Source: Phoronis australis (lineage: Eukaryota; Phoronida; Phoronidae). Taken from it: a stretch of 64,000 nucleotides of DNA. The notes beneath the pieces are model-generated. The model saw only the letters and a list, made by a program, of their open reading frames with translations, did no database searches and was not told where the DNA came from. The stretch spans positions 1-64,000 of the forward strand of contig NMRA01000382.1 in NCBI GenBank assembly GCA_002633005.1, written 5' to 3'. Position 1 is the first letter of the stretch. Each line of letters opens with the position of its first letter. A program made the translations under genes and the position numbers. Below are positions 59,180 through 64,000 of this stretch, piece after piece.

Positions 59180-60727
59180 AGTTTTGTCTCCGCGAGACAA
59201 AAGTGTCAACTCGGTGGTTTGCAAGATATTCCTACAGTACAGCCACTGAATTATTACACTTCGTCCGGCTAGGCGTGTCAATAATCGGAGACAGACGGGA
59301 GTTTAAGGCGTGAACGAAGAGTGAGCAAGCCATGAGCGAGCCGTGAGCGAGACGTGGGCAGGGCAGGAGTATCTCTTCCTTCACCACAGTCGCGACAATA
59401 ATAATTGTTATCCTCACTAGTTTATCATGACAGAGTACGGTATCGTATTTCTAGTGACATTTCCTCTGTAGCCTTGAGTACTTACAGAAATGAACAAAAG
59501 GGAGTGTGCGAGGCATACACCAGAGGCTGATATATTACTACACCAGTTTTCAAATAAAAATAGAAACATTGATTTGGAACACAATTAAGTGGAAATCTTA
59601 GATGAAGGCTACGGAATTATATCGGTGAAATTTAGGCCAGTGTCATGAAATCGTCGGGTGAATATTTACACCAATTGTGGTTATCATTTAAAGCATTATC
59701 TCCAGCACTAATGAGGTTCCGCATAATCAAGACTTCAGTGCAGAATATTCGCTTTGAAATTTGCTGTCTGAGGACATTTTATTAAAAGAAGGTTACCGAG
59801 TCTTACCGATCATTTGACGACGTGTCATTTATAAATTACCTTATTTTTGTTTTGAAATTGATACAGTTTCGTGATAAACCTGTTTTTGGAAGAGCAATGT
59901 TATATTGCAGCACGTTTCGAGAATTTTTCTACGTGTATCTGAAAACACATAACGAGTGCCGGTGTCACAATTTCTAAAATTAAATTGCATCTAAGTCCAA
60001 AACGCAAAAGTTTTGAAATGCTTCCGCCAACGTTTGCAGATTTTCTTAAACAACGGCTCTTGAACTTTTAACACACCATGGAAAGTCTTATATCTACTAT
60101 TTCGATAGTTGATTTCCCCAGGTATATGTTTCAGTTAATTATAGCTTCTGTAATTTACTTATTTATTTCATGCCCTATTTCGGAATTACGTTTTGAGGGT
60201 CAGGATTTACTGGCATTTTTGTATCTGGGTTTGAATTAACAGTGAGCATATATTCTTGAGTTGTTTCCGTGCTGGTTTCCTAAAATATTTGTCCCCACTT
60301 CGCATCGATGAGTATGATACGAAAAGCTAGGCTGTTACAGAACTCATTGACAACTTGACAGATGATCATTTGTGTTTTCACAAACTGAATGGTGTTCAAC
60401 TGAACATCATGCCGTTGGACATGGTAAAGCGGGGCTTGGTCATTCCTCAGACGATGGAACAAATGTTCCACTTGCCCGTGTGTCCCGTAAAGCAGTCCTA
60501 CTGGATCGTGACATGAACACCTGAGCAGCTTACATTCCGACGTAAAATTCTATTGTCGCATAAATGGCACATTCTGAATAGCTCCTGTACTTTAATCAAG
60601 TCTAAGAGACTATCCGGGTGATTTAAGGTGAGAGCATGTGTAGGAGTAAGCCTACTTCAGAGGTTTAAGTAGTATGTAATACACCCCAACATGACGAATT
60701 GTAGTAAACATCCTTTACAGTATATCC
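59180..60727. other. Non-coding stretch, weak minus-strand ORF
   Basis: A minus-strand open frame from about 60540 to 60280 reads KLLRCSCHDPVGLLYGTHG and later FHRLRNDQAPLYHVQRHD to a stop. It looks protein-like but no domain or splice site can be assigned. Repeated GAGCGAGxCGTGAGC words lie at 59320-59350. Otherwise nothing is seen. Confidence 0.3.
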
Positions 60728-62577
60728 CATGACGAAAGTTCGCCTGGTATCAGATTGTTCAAGCCCTTATCAGAAGCAATATCTAATTGCAATAAACACA
60801 GGCTAATTGCTGACCGGCACATCAGACCCATACGGAAAACCACAACTGACTGGATGGAACTACTTTCCAAGACCAGCTGCATTGAATAAATAATTTGAGG
60901 GATAAGAGTCAGACTGACACGCAGTTTATAGCAATGGCAAGCTTTCTTTGGTAACGTGAGCAACAGGAAATATATAGCTGAACCAGTGAGACAACTGAAG
61001 ACCCGAAATACATATTTTAACAATACACTCAGAATCTCATTTTTTACGCAAATGTTAATCAAAGCATTGTCCTACGTTAAATAAGAAGCTTCAAAACTTA
61101 CAGATCAAACAAGAACCCAGGAAGGTCCAAGAGATAACAATGAATTCAAGTACCACTTGTAGCTCTACTGCAGAGGCTGGTCTACGGGGAGGGTTTAAAT
61201 GGGACACGATTAAAAATATAAAAAAATAAAACTGTTGCCAGGAAAACGAAATCGGATATAAAAACAAGAAAACTTACACAGGTGGGGAGAAACACACTCC
61301 CGACCTTCCCTCGGCTCGGCGCTACGCGCCTCGATTTCGCGCAAATTCTAACCCCCCGCCACATGTAAGCCTACTAAAAACTTAGATCTGCCACTACTCA
61401 CTACCAACTAAGCTTATTTAAAATAAAAAACAAACATTTTTCTTCATCACAACCTGTTTATTCAAGAATGACTAACAAACATCTAATGAGAGACAATTAG
61501 AATCAAAGTTGCTGGAACTGAACACATTGTCAAACTTTAACATCCAGCAGACCTGCTGAGAATAATTAAAACAACATGGATCCAGAGTTACAATAATCAT
61601 TCATTTACAAGTGTAGTGGTGTAGAAATGAAGATAACAAGGTGATTTAGAAGTAGTAACCACATACAAACGCACATAAACCGGTGTATACACAGATATCA
61701 GTTTTAGGACAATCAATGGATGTTCAGCAGGCCACATGAATATCGAAATTATTTATAAATTTTCACTTGGTTTACTAAACAAGCATATTCATTCACTGAA
61801 TAAATTTTTAGCAGTTACATCTATAAGAATATTTCCAACCACACGAAGTTAACAACGGTATTTTTCCTAACGTGTAAATGCTTTTAAAAAACTTTATAAA
61901 AGAAAGTGTCCATAGTATAGCAAACATATAAAGGAAATGTGTTTGTCTTAGAGCAGTCAAATTCTGCTCATATTTGATTTAAATCTGATTTGGGTCCCCG
62001 AAAGCGAGTACAGAGACATATGCTGGGAACACGACAACACCAATCACCACAGCTGGATATTGTAAGCTCCGATGTTTCTGTTTAGGTAACAGTCATATTT
62101 TTTTCATTCTGTTGTATTTTAACCGAAATCACTCCTTCGAAGTCATACAGAAAGTAGCTACCGCTTTTTCTGCCACATGCGTTAATGACCATCTGTTCCC
62201 TTGCAATGTTTTATGAATGAACCACAGGTCAGCATGTTTACTACAGAAAAAACAAAACATCGTGTGAATACTGGAAGGGGCATAGAAAGCTGGTCATATA
62301 AACCTAAACAAGTTGACCCAGAAAATTACCGTCTGAATTCTGTTAGCTAAAGAGTACTTAGCAGTAATTTTAAAATGAACATGGATTTCATGACAACATT
62401 CAACAAAAAACAACTTAGTAACATCAACGATAATTTGAAAAACGCTATCCCTGGCAGTGACATATGACCGAGGGACTTTAGAGTGATGACACGAAGATTA
62501 ATGGACCAAAAACAAAGTCAAACAAATTAAAAGTTATTACAACGTTACACGGTTGTACTGCACAAGTTAGACGTTAA
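60728..62577. repeat. Tandem duplication, unit 1 (about 1.85 kb)
   Basis: Starts at CATGACGAAAGTTCGCCTGG and is collinear with unit 2. Sequence matches run through a MITE at 61168-61398, a TCTTCATCACAACCTGTTTATTCAA stretch (in two parts) and beyond to about 62160; after that the partner lies outside the window. On the minus strand, AATAAA-type signals near 61455 would suit a transcript 3' end entering from the right, but no coding exon is visible. Confidence 0.8.
61168..61398. mobile_element. MITE with GGCGGATC-type ends, in unit 1
   Basis: Ends CTGCAGAGGCTGGTCTACGG and (inverse) GAGTAGTGGCAGATCTAAG; interior CCCGACCTTCCCTCGGCTCG and GCGCTACGCGCC. It is duplicated as part of the larger unit at 63021-63279. 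Confidence 0.55.
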
Positions 62578-64000
62578 CATGACGAAAGTTCGCCTGGTCT
62601 CAGAATTTTCAGGCCCTTATCACAAACAATATCTAACTACAATAAACACCAGGCTAATTGCTGACAGACACATCAGACCCATACTGAAAACCACAACTGA
62701 CTGCAATGGGACTACTTTCCAAGAGTTGCATTGAATAAACAATTTGAGGGATATGGCTCAAACTGACACACAGTTTATAGCAATGGCAAAATTTCTGTGG
62801 TAACGTGAACAGCAGCTAGAAATTATATAGCTGAACCAGTGAGACAACTGAAGACCCGAAATACCTATTTTAACAATACACTCAGAATCTCAGTATTTTT
62901 ATGCAGATGTTAATCAAAGCATTGTCCTACGTAAACGAAGAAACTTCAAAATCTACAGATAAAACCAGAACCCAGTAAGGTCCAAGAAATAACAATGAAT
63001 TCAAGTACCACTTGTAGTTGTACTGCGGAGGCGGATCTACGGGGAGGGGGTTCATGGGGTTCAACCCTCCCCCAGGGACACGATTAAAAATAAAAAAAAT
63101 AAAAAAGCAGTTTCCAAGAAAACGAAATCAGATATTAAAAAACAAAAATAATCTCACACGGGTGGGGAGAAACACCCTCCCGACCTTCCCTCTGCTCGGT
63201 GCTACGCGCCTCAAATTCACGCAAATCCTACCCCCCACCCCCCCTCCCCCCCTTACTAAAAACGTAGATCTGCTACTGCTCATTACCAACTAAGCTTATG
63301 TAAAATCATAAAGACAAATATTTTTCTTCATCACAACCTGTTTATTCAATAAAGACTGACAAACATCTAATGAGAGACAATTAGAATCAAAGTTGCTTGA
63401 ACTGAACACGTTGTCAAACTTTAACATCCAGCAGACCTGCTGAGAATAATTAAAAACAACATGGATCCAGAAAAACAATAATCATTCATTCACCGATGAC
63501 AGAAGTATAGTGGTGCAGAAACCAACATAACAAGGTGATTTAGTGTAGGAACCACATACAAACACTTGTAAACTGGTGTATACACAGATATCACTTTTAG
63601 GACAATCAATGAATGTTCAGCAGGCCACATGAATATCGGATTTATTTATAAATTTTCACTTGGTTTACTAAACAAGTACATTCATTCATTGAATGAATTT
63701 TTAGCAGTTACATTATAAGAATATTTTCAACCACACGAAGTTGACAACGATATTTTAAAACAAAATGTCCATAGTATCGCACACATAAAGGAATGTGTTT
63801 GCCTTCGAGCAGTCAAATTCTGCGCATATTTACTTTAAGTCTGATTTGGGTCCCCGAAAGCTAGTACATAGAAATATGCTGGGAACAAGACAGCACCAAT
63901 CACCACAGCTGGTGATTATAAGCTCCGATGTTCCTGCTTTTCATTCTGTTGTATTTTAACCGATATCACTGCTGCGAAGTCATACAGAAAGTAGCTACCA
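62578..64000. repeat. Tandem duplication, unit 2 (cut by the window edge)
   Basis: Second copy, offset 1850 bp at its start and about 1840 bp near 62160/64000, so small indels have accumulated. A 115-codon minus-strand frame in unit 1 (61062-60715) is broken in unit 2, which argues against its being coding. Confidence 0.8.
63021..63279. mobile_element. MITE with GGCGGATC-type ends, in unit 2
   Basis: Better-preserved copy, starting TACTGCGGAGGCGGATCTAC and ending near GTAGATCTGCTACTGC, with a C-rich run near 63230-63252. Confidence 0.6.

Noticed and set aside
60715-61062. 115-codon hydrophobic minus-strand frame
   Set aside because: The tandem copy at 62578 onward has several stops in the same frame.

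Overview
The window looks like AT-rich, intron-rich genomic DNA from a metazoan, most likely a marine invertebrate deuterostome such as a hemichordate or amphioxus; the taxon is a low-confidence guess. The reasons are spliced exons with GT/AG sites, phase-1 extracellular modules (WSC, kringle), frequent tacatgta runs, and a mixture of old DNA transposons (PIF/Harbinger, a TTAA-type element), a LINE and an integrase-type retroelement. No rRNA gene, bacterial operon or CRISPR array is visible. Most long open frames here are not genes, and several begin at GTG or TTG rather than ATG.

Host genes. Four exons carry recognisable secreted-protein modules on the + strand: a WSC domain split over two exons (23871-24034 and 26025-26193), a second WSC domain in one exon (34048-34332), and a complete six-cysteine kringle (57000-57314) followed by a 21-bp microexon (57656-57676). 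All modules begin and end in phase 1, the arrangement that lets extracellular domains be shuffled. Candidate first exons with signal peptides, all ending in phase 1 at a splice donor, lie at 5785-5869 (+), 27021-27054 (+, short), 21950-21881 (-) and, doubtfully, 42295-42385 (+). They fit one long mosaic gene with alternative starts or a cluster of related genes; the sequence alone cannot decide. A small unrelated three-exon gene with an Arg-rich N-terminus (29208-32018, +) appears to sit between the WSC exons.

Mobile DNA. The most striking object is a probable 18-kb fossil Harbinger element, 35661-53885. Its inverted ends share a TCAGACTCGAACTCGAACT core, a four-exon HARBI1-like transposase (+) lies just inside the left end, and a multi-exon Myb/SANT-like gene (-) lies just inside the right end, so the two genes are convergent. 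Both are broken. Two 1.7-kb sister DNA elements (6472-8149 and 9078-10752) have 15-bp inverted ends, and the first is flanked by TTAA. A degraded LINE endonuclease (19431-20330, -) and a retroelement integrase fragment (15371-15765, -) are also present, with many MITE-like elements.

Repeats. There is an array of AAACTTAAGTTTTT palindromes (28249-28735), a run of mini-palindromes around CCAARTGGG (21224-21493), a fold-back element built from GGTCGGC units (58545-59177), 357-bp, 430-bp and 458-bp tandem units, and a 1.85-kb tandem duplication reaching the right edge (60728-64000). The remaining sequence shows no supportable gene.
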